DNA of 64,000 nt from Melioribacteraceae bacterium (GTDB lineage: Bacteria; Bacteroidota; Ignavibacteria; Ignavibacteriales; Melioribacteraceae), in contig CP129490.1 in NCBI GenBank assembly GCA_030584085.1, positions 2,513,511 through 2,577,510 on the forward strand, read 5' to 3'. Below the pieces are notes generated by a model. The model had not been told where the DNA came from and did no database searches. It saw only the letters and a program-made list of their open reading frames with translations. Below are positions 39,716-48,197 of this stretch, in pieces. Every line of letters begins with the position of its first letter. The stretch's first letter is position 1. Both the position numbers and the translations under genes were made by a program.

Positions 39716-40774
39716 ATGATAAAAAAGTTTAACGTCGCACTTACATATAATGTCAAACCTGACTCTACTTCAAAAGTTTTACAAGACTCATCCCAAAGTT
39801 ATCTTCAATCCGACGAAACCCTTGATAGATATGCCGAATGGGATACTTACGAAACGATTTATGCCATAAGAGATGCACTTACGGCACATCATAATGTCAC
39901 TTTGATTGAAGCAAATGAAGATGCTTATGAAAAGTTTCGCAAACTTAAACCGGAAATTGTTTTTAATGTAGCTGAAGGTGCGAATGGAATAAGCAGAGAA
40001 GCACAGATTCCTGCAATACTTGATATGCTCCAAATTCCTTACACCGGTTCCGATCCATTGACTTTGAGTTTATGTTTAGATAAATCCAGAACTAAGGAAG
40101 TTCTAACCTATCACGGAATTAGAAATTCAAAGTTTATTGTCTCACATGGTGAAAATGGTTTTGCCGGTAAGGAATTAAAATTTCCATTAATGATTAAACC
40201 AATTGGCGAAGGTTCAAGTAAAGGAATTTTTAATTCATCATTCGTTAACGATCATGCAACACTTGAAAAAACTCTCGCAGAAAATGTTAACAAGTATAAC
40301 CAACCATTTATTGTTGAAGAATATTTACCTGGTAGAGAATTTACAGTTGCGGTTTTAGGAAATGGAAGCGAAGCTCGAACTTTGCCAATTGTTGAAATGA
40401 ATTTCAACGAATTGCCGAAGGATATGGTACCAATTTATTCTTATGAAGCAAAATGGATTTTGGATACACGCGAAAATCCTTTAGACATTTTTTCATGTCC
40501 GGCTGATATCAACAAAGAATTGGAACGTAAGATTTCGGAATTAGTGTTAAAAACGTACTCAGTTTTAAATTGTAAAGATTGGAGCCGCATTGATGTTCGA
40601 TTGGATGCGGAAGGTGAGCCAAATATAATAGAAGTAAATCCGTTACCGGGTGTTCTTCCAGATCCTCAAGATAATTCATGTTATCCAAAAGCCGCTAGAA
40701 CTGCTGGATTGGATTATCAACAAATGATAAATGAAGTTTTATTGGCTGCTGCAAAAAGATATGGGTTAATCTGA
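39716..40774 (+). CDS. ATP-grasp ligase related to D-Ala-D-Ala ligase (first of tandem pair)
   Basis: The 352-residue protein has the ATP-grasp fold of D-Ala-D-Ala ligases. It shows IPYTGSD, IKPIGEGSSKG, the lid segment YSYEAKW, and the metal-binding SRIDVRLDAEGEPNIIEVNPLPG. Differences from true Ddl matter: the N-terminal GGxSxERE substrate site is missing, HGxxGEDG is replaced by AEGANGISREA, and the NTxPG motif is NPLPG followed by VLPDPQDN. It should form an amide bond between a carboxylate and an amine, with a substrate other than two D-Ala. It overlaps the next ATP-grasp gene by one base and is the first gene of a four-gene cluster. Confidence 0.85.
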   Translation: MIKKFNVALTYNVKPDSTSKVLQDSSQSYLQSDETLDRYAEWDTYETIYAIRDALTAHHNVTLIEANEDAYEKFRKLKPEIVFNVAEGANGISREAQIPAILDMLQIPYTGSDPLTLSLCLDKSRTKEVLTYHGIRNSKFIVSHGENGFAGKELKFPLMIKPIGEGSSKGIFNSSFVNDHATLEKTLAENVNKYNQPFIVEEYLPGREFTVAVLGNGSEARTLPIVEMNFNELPKDMVPIYSYEAKWILDTRENPLDIFSCPADINKELERKISELVLKTYSVLNCKDWSRIDVRLDAEGEPNIIEVNPLPGVLPDPQDNSCYPKAARTAGLDYQQMINEVLLAAAKRYGLI

Positions 40775-41799
40775 TGAGAGATGACAAAATATTGGTCTGC
40801 TATAACGAGCCCAAATCGATTTATGAAAATTATGCGGGAAAAGATTCGATTGTAGCGACTGATTTGTCAGAAAAGGGATTCGTAGAGCAAATTGAAAGCA
40901 TTATTGGAATTCTTTCCGAGGAATATAATGTTGTAAAAGGATATCCCGTCAACAGTAATATTAAATCTCTTTATAATGAATGCAAATCCTATCAACCCAA
41001 TGCTATTTTGAATCTTATCGAGTCAGTTGAGGGTAACTCTCACTTTGAAAGTTATTGCGCAGGACTTTTTGACATTCTCGGCATCTCTTATACAGGCAAT
41101 AATGGTTTGACGCTAGGTAATTGTCTTTTTAAACAAAGAACAAAACGGATTCTGATAGGTTCAGGAATTCCGACACCTAATTATCAAGTGGCATTGTATA
41201 AATCAAACGAGGAATTTGATTCAAAGGGTTTACAATTTCCGATGATTGTAAAATTATTAAGTGAAGATGCAAGCATTGGGATCTCGGAAAATTCTGTTGT
41301 AAACAATAGTGACGAACTTTCAGCAAGAATGAATTATTTATTCAAAAACTTTAAGCAAGACCTGCTAGTTGAGGAATACATAGACGGAAGAGAATTAAAC
41401 GTATCAATTTTGGGAAATGAAGTCCTTCCGATTTCGGAAATAAGTTTTAAAGGACTGTCAAAAGGTTTACCTAAAATTATAACTTACGAAGCAAAATGGT
41501 CACCGGAAAGTGAATACTATAAACATACACTTCCAATTTGTCCGGCTAAGTTACCGAAGAGGGTTACAAAGGAAATTAATAGAATTGCTTTGGAATCTTA
41601 TAAAGCGATGGGATGCCGTGATTATGCAAGAGTTGATGTTAGATTAACCAAAGATAACAGACCGTTTGTTATAGAGGTTAATCCGAATCCTGATATTTCT
41701 CCAGATTCAGGATTTGCACGTTCTTCCGCAGCAGCCGGAATTAGTTATGAAGATCTTATAAAAAAATTAATTGAACTCTCGTTGTTGAGAAGTAGATAA
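40774..41799 (+). CDS. ATP-grasp ligase related to D-Ala-D-Ala ligase (second of tandem pair)
   Basis: The 341-residue protein is a diverged paralogue of its upstream neighbour. ATP-grasp elements are ISYTGNN, VKLLSEDASIGIS, VEEYIDGRELNV, the lid segment ITYEAKW, and ARVDVRLTKDNRPFVIEVNPNPD. The Gly of the Ddl NTxPG substrate-binding turn is Asp here (NPNPD), and the N-terminal half keeps no Ddl substrate motif. It should make an amide or peptide bond, perhaps a second step after the first ligase. The coupling is tight: its ATG overlaps the first ligase stop, and the GNAT gene starts on the very next base after its stop. Confidence 0.85.
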   Translation: MRDDKILVCYNEPKSIYENYAGKDSIVATDLSEKGFVEQIESIIGILSEEYNVVKGYPVNSNIKSLYNECKSYQPNAILNLIESVEGNSHFESYCAGLFDILGISYTGNNGLTLGNCLFKQRTKRILIGSGIPTPNYQVALYKSNEEFDSKGLQFPMIVKLLSEDASIGISENSVVNNSDELSARMNYLFKNFKQDLLVEEYIDGRELNVSILGNEVLPISEISFKGLSKGLPKIITYEAKWSPESEYYKHTLPICPAKLPKRVTKEINRIALESYKAMGCRDYARVDVRLTKDNRPFVIEVNPNPDISPDSGFARSSAAAGISYEDLIKKLIELSLLRSR

Positions 41800-42279
41800 A
41801 TGATTCGTCGATTAGAAAAAAAAGATCGTAATGATTTGATAGAGGTGTTAGACACAATTAACATATTCAGTACTGAAGAAAAGAAGACAGCTATAGAATT
41901 AATTGATGAAACTCTTGAGAATGATCTAAAAGATGATTATAGTTACAACATTTTTATTTATGAGTTTGACAAAAAAGTTGTTGGATACCATTGCATTGGT
42001 AAAAGATACATGACAACAGGCACTTATGATTTATACTGGATAGTTGTTGATTCAAGAATGCACGGGAAAGGAATTGGGAAAGAATTACTTCAACATGCAG
42101 AAAATTTTATTAGAGAACAAAAAGGGTACTTGGTAATAGCTGAAACATCTTCACAACCAAGTTACGAATTAACAAGAAAATTTTATCACAGTAACGATTA
42201 CGAAGTTCTAGCTGATATAAAAGATTTTTATAAGGTTAATGATAACCTAATAATTTTTGGTAAATATCTAACAACATAA
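41800..42279 (+). CDS. GNAT-family N-acetyltransferase
   Basis: The 159-residue protein is a single GNAT domain. The acetyl-CoA pyrophosphate-binding loop is in SRMHGKGIGKELLQHAE (about residues 84-100), with the usual beta-strand before it (LYWIVVD) and a late YHSNDYEVLADI segment. It should acetylate an amine using acetyl-CoA. Lying between two ATP-grasp ligases and a lysine-2,3-aminomutase-like enzyme, it is a candidate for acetylating beta-lysine or a peptide made from it. It is not the longer AblB type that acetylates beta-lysine in methanogens and some bacteria. It abuts the upstream gene without a gap. Confidence 0.85.
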   Translation: MIRRLEKKDRNDLIEVLDTINIFSTEEKKTAIELIDETLENDLKDDYSYNIFIYEFDKKVVGYHCIGKRYMTTGTYDLYWIVVDSRMHGKGIGKELLQHAENFIREQKGYLVIAETSSQPSYELTRKFYHSNDYEVLADIKDFYKVNDNLIIFGKYLTT

Positions 42280-42290
42280 AGGGAAAATCA

Positions 42291-43469
42291 ATGGAACTAT
42301 GGCAACAAATGATACGCGACAGCGTGCATTCCGTTGATCAACTTGTCGAGAAATTCAACATAGATAAAAAAGTGGCTGAAGATCTCGATGAATTCTTTCA
42401 AGCTAGAATTAATCCATATTATCTTAGTCTAATCCGTTATCCCGGAGATCCAATCTGGCTCCAGAGCGTTCCTGACGGAGTTGAATTAGATGATTTGGAT
42501 GGCTTTGAAGATCCTCTTAATGAGGATGCAATGAGTCCAGTACCCAACATAACACATAGATATCCGGATCGTTGTCTTTTCCTTGTTACAAGTCAATGCG
42601 GAATGTATTGCAGATTTTGTACTCGTAAAAGAAAAGTTGGTGATTCTGGTAAAATCTCAATGAAGGAATTGGAATCGGCTTTTAATTATATAGAAGAACA
42701 TACCGAAATTAGAGATATAATTCTCTCCGGTGGCGATCCATTAATGTTAACTGATACAATGCTCGAAAAAATATTAAAACGTCTTCGGTCAATTCCTCAT
42801 GTTGAAATAATTCGTATCGGTACAAAAATGCCATGCGTTCTTCCCCATCGCATTACACCCGAATTATGCGACATGTTAAAGAAATATCATCCGATATATA
42901 TAAATACACATTTCAATCATCCTTGGGAAATTACTGAAGAAAGCACACGGGCTTGCACAATGCTGGCAAATGCCGGATGCCCGGTTCAAAACCAAGCTGT
43001 ACTTATGAAAGGTGTTAACGATAACGCGGAAGTTTTAATGGAGCTTTTTCAGAAGCTTCTAAAAATTCGCGTTAAACCTTATTACCTATTCATGGCTGAT
43101 GAAACTAAGGGCGCCAGTCATTTTAGAACTTCAATTCAAACTGGCTTAGATATAATGAATAAATTGCGAGGTTATACAAGTGGTTTGGCTATTCCTCATT
43201 TTGTAATTGATGCCCCCGGCGGCGGCGGTAAAATACCATTAATTCCAAATTATGTCCTGCATCAAGATGAAGATAGAATTGTACTTCGTAATTATAAAAA
43301 TGAAGTTTACGTTTATCGTGAAATAAAAGAGAGAAAATCCAAAGAAAGTGCCACGAAAATAAATATTGATGTTGGCAAAAATAACGGGAACGGGAAAGTA
43401 AAGGCACCTAAGAAATTCAAGAAAATTGAAGAGATTAATCCTGTTGAATTAACAGCATCAAATAATTAG
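42291..43469 (+). CDS. Lysine 2,3-aminomutase-like radical SAM enzyme (KamA family)
   Basis: The 392-residue protein is a radical SAM, PLP-dependent aminomutase. The [4Fe-4S] cysteines are Cys103, Cys107 and Cys110 (CGMYCRFC), SGGDP (146-150) binds SAM, and PLP Lys314 is in GGGGKIP. Asp270 (FMADET) and Asp307 (VIDAPG) match, in sequence and spacing, the two Asp residues that hold the lysine amino group in clostridial lysine 2,3-aminomutase; in glutamate aminomutase they are Lys and Asn. The C-terminal zinc-binding cysteines of that enzyme are absent, and the tail is basic. It probably converts L-lysine to beta-lysine. The start follows AAAGGGAAAATCA and the gene ends the ATP-grasp/GNAT cluster, closed by a terminator. 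Confidence 0.87.
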   Translation: MELWQQMIRDSVHSVDQLVEKFNIDKKVAEDLDEFFQARINPYYLSLIRYPGDPIWLQSVPDGVELDDLDGFEDPLNEDAMSPVPNITHRYPDRCLFLVTSQCGMYCRFCTRKRKVGDSGKISMKELESAFNYIEEHTEIRDIILSGGDPLMLTDTMLEKILKRLRSIPHVEIIRIGTKMPCVLPHRITPELCDMLKKYHPIYINTHFNHPWEITEESTRACTMLANAGCPVQNQAVLMKGVNDNAEVLMELFQKLLKIRVKPYYLFMADETKGASHFRTSIQTGLDIMNKLRGYTSGLAIPHFVIDAPGGGGKIPLIPNYVLHQDEDRIVLRNYKNEVYVYREIKERKSKESATKINIDVGKNNGNGKVKAPKKFKKIEEINPVELTASNN

Positions 43470-43489
43470 TAAGTTTACAAAAGTTAGTT

Positions 43490-43522
43490 AAAAAACCTCT
43501 GCAATTTGCGGAGGTTTTTTAT
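43490..43522. terminator. Bidirectional terminator between kamA-like and thioredoxin-like genes
   Basis: A stem of six A:T pairs and CCTCTGC/GCGGAGG with the loop AATTT (43503-43507) has As on the left and Ts on the right, so it can end transcription from both converging genes. It runs into the stop of the minus-strand gene. Confidence 0.9.
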
Positions 43523-44016
43523 TTTAAAATACTTGCTAAATCTATCTCCAAACTTTCCATAGGCGTTTCAATAATTCGTCCGAGTTCAGAGCCATTTTCA
43601 TAAAAAATAAATGTAGGAACAAGTTTAATATCCAGTCCATCAACTTCATCTGATAAGCCAACTTTAGCGCGGTCAACACAAATTAAATCAATTCTGGATT
43701 CATCATATTCAAGAAAATCAATTATTTTGTAAAAATGGGGTACTTCTCTTTTACTGTCATCACACCATGTACCCATTATAATTTTGATATCAATATTATG
43801 TATTTCATCTTTAACTGAAACCAATGTTTCTTCGTCAACTATATAATACTTGTATTCTTCCGAGTACCATTCGACAAAACTAGAATCTAGAAAAGCCGTT
43901 CTTGAATGTCGCCCGAGAAGCATTTTTTCATCTGTTTGTTCATCAATTACTATGATACCTTCTTGCGAAAAAACATTGAGAAGAATCATGAAATAAAAAA
44001 CAATAAACTTAATCAT
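43519..44016 (-). CDS. Secreted thioredoxin-like protein, single active-site cysteine
   Basis: The 165-residue protein has a short signal peptide (about 1-18, ending NVFSQ) and a thioredoxin fold. The active-site region reads GTWCDDSKREVPHF, with one Cys where thioredoxins have CxxC, and a cis-Pro is seen in LVPTFIFYENG. Similar TWC-x-D proteins are common in Bacteroidota. A monothiol site favours thiol binding or glutathione-independent relay over disulfide formation, which is inferred. It is the last gene of the long minus-strand run and follows nadK by 13 bases. Confidence 0.82.
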   Translation of the reverse strand: MIKFIVFYFMILLNVFSQEGIIVIDEQTDEKMLLGRHSRTAFLDSSFVEWYSEEYKYYIVDEETLVSVKDEIHNIDIKIIMGTWCDDSKREVPHFYKIIDFLEYDESRIDLICVDRAKVGLSDEVDGLDIKLVPTFIFYENGSELGRIIETPMESLEIDLASILK

Positions 44017-44029
44017 AGTTTCACCGAGA

Positions 44030-44914
44030 TTATGAAATATTTGTTCTAAGGTCTAAGCCCCAAAATAATTTATTGCGAAGTATTTCAAAATAATTCGAAC
44101 TGTTAGAATGAATCAACTTAACGGGTTGTGAACTTTTATTTATTTCTAAAGTTACAGGAGATTGATAATAATATACACGCTGACCATCACAATTCACTTG
44201 AACAGATTCATAAGGAGATCGAACACTAATCTCTATTTTTTGATTACTAGAAAGTACAAGTGGACGCATAGTTAAAGTATGCGGAGAAATTGGACTAATA
44301 GTTATTGCATCAGCTTTCGGGTTGACGATTGGACCACCTGTAGAAAGTGAATATCCCGTTGAACCCGTTGGTGTTGCGATAATAATTCCATCGGCAGAAA
44401 AAGTGGAGACATAATGGTCATCAACTTTAACAGTTAACTCTATCATCTTTTGCCACCGGCCTTTGTCAATTACAAGATCATTTATTGCGTATAACTCATT
44501 TTGAGGTTCATTTTTATTAAATGCGCTTAAAGCCATTCGTTCATCTATTACAAATTTATTTTCTTTCAATTCGTTAACTAACTGTGGAACATCTTTCATC
44601 TCGTATTCGGCAAGGAATCCGAGTTTACCGAGATTTAATCCCAGCATGGGTGCCTTTGTACCTCTTAATTCATAAGCATTATGCAACATTGTTCCATCAC
44701 CTCCGAATGAAACAATTATGTCGGCAGATTCTCCAAGTTTTTTAATTGACATAAACTTAGTATCAGTATTCCTAAATACAAGTTGATCTTTTAGCTCCAA
44801 TAAGTTATCGCTAAAAAGATATTCTATTCCGAATTGCTCCAATAGTAATAGAAAGTCATTTAAGATATCAATAGTATTCATTTTGGTAGTGTTAGGAATT
44901 AGTCCAATTTTCAT
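44030..44914 (-). CDS. nadK: NAD kinase
   Basis: NadK phosphorylates NAD to NADP in the cytosol. The 294-residue protein has the catalytic GGDGT in SFGGDGTMLHNAYE, followed by GLNLGKLGFLAEY, the conserved NDLVIDKG and TPTGSTGYSLSTGGPI. The start is ATG at 44914, 2 bases after the stop of the glycosyltransferase gene on the same strand. Apart from this placement at the end of a polysaccharide cluster nothing is unusual. Confidence 0.96.
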   Translation of the reverse strand: MKIGLIPNTTKMNTIDILNDFLLLLEQFGIEYLFSDNLLELKDQLVFRNTDTKFMSIKKLGESADIIVSFGGDGTMLHNAYELRGTKAPMLGLNLGKLGFLAEYEMKDVPQLVNELKENKFVIDERMALSAFNKNEPQNELYAINDLVIDKGRWQKMIELTVKVDDHYVSTFSADGIIIATPTGSTGYSLSTGGPIVNPKADAITISPISPHTLTMRPLVLSSNQKIEISVRSPYESVQVNCDGQRVYYYQSPVTLEINKSSQPVKLIHSNSSNYFEILRNKLFWGLDLRTNIS

Positions 44915-44916
44915 AT

Positions 44917-45684
44917 TTAACTCTTCTTATTTAGCTCCCATAACTTACAATATTTAGTAAAAACATACGCCGAAGAAAAGATTGCTAAGATAAAACCTCT
45001 CAGTCCATCAAGAAAACCAAGACGTACAAAATACATTTTAAAAAATTGGAAGAAAGGTCTCACAACAATGTCGGAAATGTCTGCAATTCTACCTTTCTTT
45101 AATAAATCTTCAGCGGCTAAAGAGGTATATCTATTAAACTTTTCGAAGTAATGTTGAATTGAAGGATCTGTATAATGATTAATATCATTTTCTAGTAGTC
45201 CAATTTCTCCGTCAACGATTAATCCCTCATGCACTTTACTTTCGTCAAAACTGCTATGAATTTTATTAAAGAATCTTGTTACATAACCCGGGTACCAACC
45301 GCTATGTTTTATCCACTTATCCAGAAAGAATGCTCTTCGAGCTACTTTATAGGCATTAAAATCAACATCTGTTCCCTTCAACATTCTTAGTTCGTTGGAA
45401 AGTTCTTTGGTAATTTCTTCATCGGCATCAATCCAAAATACCCAGTTATAACTTGTCAAGGCTAAAGCTTCTTTTTTAGTTTCAGCAAATCCCTTCCAAT
45501 TTGTTTTTTTTGCTATAACTTTTTCGAAAGATGAAACAATTTGGAAAGTTTTATCGGTGGAACTTTCATCAACTAACACTATAATCTCATCAATGGAATT
45601 CATTTGACTTTCTATACATCTACCGATATTTTTTTCTTCGTTTTTTGCAATAATAATGGATGATATTTTTTCAATTTTACTCAC
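44917..45684 (-). CDS. Family 2 glycosyltransferase
   Basis: The protein, 255 residues from a GTG at 45684, is a GT-A fold family 2 glycosyltransferase of the LPS-core (WaaE/KdtX-like) type. It opens with KISSIIIAKNEEKNIGRCI, has the DxD-like WIDADEE, and ends with a hydrophobic stretch (about 215-240). I prefer the GTG because it lies just after the stop of the sugar transferase gene; the upstream ATG at 45732 would add 16 residues overlapping that gene by 47 bases. It probably adds a sugar to the polysaccharide or lipid A core; the sugar cannot be read. Confidence 0.85.
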   Translation of the reverse strand: MSKIEKISSIIIAKNEEKNIGRCIESQMNSIDEIIVLVDESSTDKTFQIVSSFEKVIAKKTNWKGFAETKKEALALTSYNWVFWIDADEEITKELSNELRMLKGTDVDFNAYKVARRAFFLDKWIKHSGWYPGYVTRFFNKIHSSFDESKVHEGLIVDGEIGLLENDINHYTDPSIQHYFEKFNRYTSLAAEDLLKKGRIADISDIVVRPFFQFFKMYFVRLGFLDGLRGFILAIFSSAYVFTKYCKLWELNKKS

Positions 45685-45685
45685 A

Positions 45686-47071
45686 TTAAGTCCCCAAGTT
45701 TCTACCGGAAATAATTTGCCAAACCGTTTCAATAATTATCTTAATATCCAACTTAACCGACCAATTTTCAATATACCAATTATCAAAATCAATTCTTTTC
45801 TTTGTTCGGTTTTTATTCTCTTCAAAATCAAAAACATCACCTCTTAATCCGTGTACTTGTGCCCAACCTGTAATTCCGGGCTTAACCCGGTGTCTGAGTT
45901 TTATCTCATCAACCATATCGGAATACAAATTATTATAATTAACTGCATGCGGTCTCGGTCCAACTACGGACATATCTCCCTTTAACACATTTAAAAATTG
46001 TGGGAGTTCATCTAAACTGTACTTACGTAATATCTTACCAATCGGAGTTATTCTATCTGAGTCATCAACTAAAGCATTCTTTCCGAATGAATCCATACCT
46101 CGCATAGTTCGGAATTTATAACATAGAAAAGTTCGTTCTCCTCTACCGATTCTCTCTTGGTTAAACAATACTTTACCCTTTGATGTGAACTTGATAACCA
46201 ATCCAATTATCAAATAGACCCACCACAATATTAGGATTAGAGCTAATATTGAAAAAATAATATCAAATATTCGTTTGAGAAAACGCCATTGAAATTGCTC
46301 CAATTTATTGCTTCGAAAAGTTAACACAGGAAAGTTGCCGAGGAAATTCATTTCTATATTAGAATTAAAAAACTGCTTTATCTGCGGTAATATGGTTAGT
46401 TTTACAACGTTTTTATCACAAATTTTTACGACGTTTTCAAATATTTGCTGGTCATCTAATGAGCCCGAATAAATTACATCAGTGATTTTATTATCTGTTA
46501 TTATTTTTTCGAGATCACTTAATCTACCCAAAACGTTTCTATCCGCTAAAGATTCATCAATGAATCCAATAAATTTATATCCAAATTCCGATCTTAATTC
46601 AATTTCTTCAACAAACTGAAGACTAAAACCATTAACACCAACAACAATTAGGTTTCGTAAATTTTTCCCCTTTCGTCGTTCACTATCAACAAATTTCCAA
46701 ACTAAGTATTCCTTTGAATATATCAGAATAATTAAAAGCGTACTGAAATAAAAAACAAAATTTCTGGTGAACAAATTTTCTTTAACAAAGAATAAATAAA
46801 GTATCGCGAATACTATTTCGATGATAATGTTTTTGCCAAGATTAAAGAATTGATCTGAAAACGACCGGTAAGTAGCATCATAATAGGTTGAAGTAATTGC
46901 AGATGTTGTATACCAAATAATATTCTGAAGGATTAAAAGTATGAAAATAAGCTGATTGGTTAGTAATGCTTCAATGGGTTGTGCAAAAAAAGCTGCAAGT
47001 AAAAACGAGATATTCAGAAATAAAAAGTCAAGAATCTTTCTAAGATTTAGTAATGATTTTTGATCCAACAT
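45686..47071 (-). CDS. Polyprenyl-phosphate sugar phosphotransferase (WcaJ/WbaP-type)
   Basis: The 461-residue protein starts assembly of an envelope polysaccharide by moving a sugar phosphate onto undecaprenyl phosphate. Four or five N-terminal membrane segments (to about 125), a CoA-binding-like Rossmann region (about 140-245), and a C-terminal bacterial sugar transferase domain (about 265-461) are visible. The signature segments are FNQERIGRG, FRTM, LRKYSLDELPQ, VGPRPHA and KPGITGWAQVHGLRG, the last typical of WcaJ-like enzymes. It lies among glycosyltransferase and flippase genes. Confidence 0.93.
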   Translation of the reverse strand: MLDQKSLLNLRKILDFLFLNISFLLAAFFAQPIEALLTNQLIFILLILQNIIWYTTSAITSTYYDATYRSFSDQFFNLGKNIIIEIVFAILYLFFVKENLFTRNFVFYFSTLLIILIYSKEYLVWKFVDSERRKGKNLRNLIVVGVNGFSLQFVEEIELRSEFGYKFIGFIDESLADRNVLGRLSDLEKIITDNKITDVIYSGSLDDQQIFENVVKICDKNVVKLTILPQIKQFFNSNIEMNFLGNFPVLTFRSNKLEQFQWRFLKRIFDIIFSILALILILWWVYLIIGLVIKFTSKGKVLFNQERIGRGERTFLCYKFRTMRGMDSFGKNALVDDSDRITPIGKILRKYSLDELPQFLNVLKGDMSVVGPRPHAVNYNNLYSDMVDEIKLRHRVKPGITGWAQVHGLRGDVFDFEENKNRTKKRIDFDNWYIENWSVKLDIKIIIETVWQIISGRNLGT

Positions 47072-47072
47072 C

Positions 47073-48197
47073 CTAATTACCCGCTGTTAAAAATTCTTGG
47101 TATTTTACCTCGACATATTCTTTAATTCTACTCTCAAAAACCTGTCTAGAAAATTGTTTTGCATGGTCGCTAATTGTCTGGGGATTAAAATCTTGAATTG
47201 ATTTTTCAAACTCATTAACTGCATTAATCAATGAATCAGATGTTTGCTTATTGAATAATATTCCGGTTTTTCCGGGAACAACCGTTTCTTTAGCACCGCC
47301 TTCACCATATGCTATAACCGGTGTACCAGCAGCCTGAGCTTCTACAATTGTAATTCCAAAATCTTCTTCGGCTGCATAAATAAAAGCTTTTGCTTTTTGC
47401 ATTAACTTCGTTAAATCAGAATCATTTTGATAACCTTTGAATTCAATATTTGAGGTAGCTATTTTCTTTAATTTATGTTCATCCGGTCCGCTTCCAATAA
47501 CAATTAGTTTATGGCTGGTAAGTTTTGTAAATGCATCAACAACGATATCAACTTTTTTGTATGGAACAAATCTCGCAACGATCAGGTAATAATCTTCCTT
47601 AACTTTCGTCAGTTCAAATTTATCAATATCTACAGGCGGATAAATTACATCAGCATCTCGACCATAAATTTTCTTAATCCGCTTTGCTATATAATTTGAA
47701 TTAGCAATAAAATAATCGACTCTATTGGAAGAAATAAAATCCCACATTCTTATTTTATGAAGAAAATATTTGGCGAAGAATGCTTTAATACCTTTCTGCA
47801 AACCACTCTCAAGGATATATTGGTGATACAAATCCCAAGCATATCTCATTGGTGTATGACAATAACAAATATGTAATTGTTTACTGTTGGTCAAAACACC
47901 TTTTGCAACTGAATGAGAACTTGAAATAATTACATCGTAGTCAGAAACATCAAGTTGTTCAATTGCTAATGGAAACAAAGGCAGAAAAGATCTATAAGAA
48001 GTTCTTGCTCTCGGCAGCTTTTGAATAAAGCTTGTTTTTGCATGTTTTCCTTTTAATATCTTTTCTCTATCCGATTCATCTAAGAAGTCAATTAAAGAAA
48101 AAACATCACTTTGCGGATAAATATTATTAAATGACTCAACACATTTTTCCGAGCCCATATAATCCACAAACCATTCATGCACAATTGCTGTTTTCAA
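47073..48197 (-). CDS. Family 4 glycosyltransferase
   Basis: The 374-residue protein is a GT-B fold family 4 glycosyltransferase. The N-terminal half begins AIVHEWFVDYMGSEKCVESF, and the C-terminal nucleotide-sugar site has the family EAQAAGTPVIAYGEGGAKETV, preceded by AAEEDFGITIVE. It is of the WbaZ-like mannosyltransferase kind, though the sugar is uncertain. It overlaps the next glycosyltransferase gene by 4 bases and lies 1 base upstream of the sugar phosphotransferase gene. It should extend the lipid-linked repeat unit on the cytoplasmic face. Confidence 0.92.
   Translation of the reverse strand: MKTAIVHEWFVDYMGSEKCVESFNNIYPQSDVFSLIDFLDESDREKILKGKHAKTSFIQKLPRARTSYRSFLPLFPLAIEQLDVSDYDVIISSSHSVAKGVLTNSKQLHICYCHTPMRYAWDLYHQYILESGLQKGIKAFFAKYFLHKIRMWDFISSNRVDYFIANSNYIAKRIKKIYGRDADVIYPPVDIDKFELTKVKEDYYLIVARFVPYKKVDIVVDAFTKLTSHKLIVIGSGPDEHKLKKIATSNIEFKGYQNDSDLTKLMQKAKAFIYAAEEDFGITIVEAQAAGTPVIAYGEGGAKETVVPGKTGILFNKQTSDSLINAVNEFEKSIQDFNPQTISDHAKQFSRQVFESRIKEYVEVKYQEFLTAGN

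Noticed and set aside
39716-40774. First ATP-grasp gene as the peptidoglycan ddl
   Set aside because: The N-terminal substrate loop and the NTxPG turn of Ddl are missing, and the neighbours are not cell-wall genes.
42291-43469. KamA-like protein as EpmB of the EF-P modification pathway
   Set aside because: No EpmA or efp gene is nearby, the protein is longer than usual EpmB, and its neighbours are ATP-grasp and GNAT genes. It is not fully excluded.
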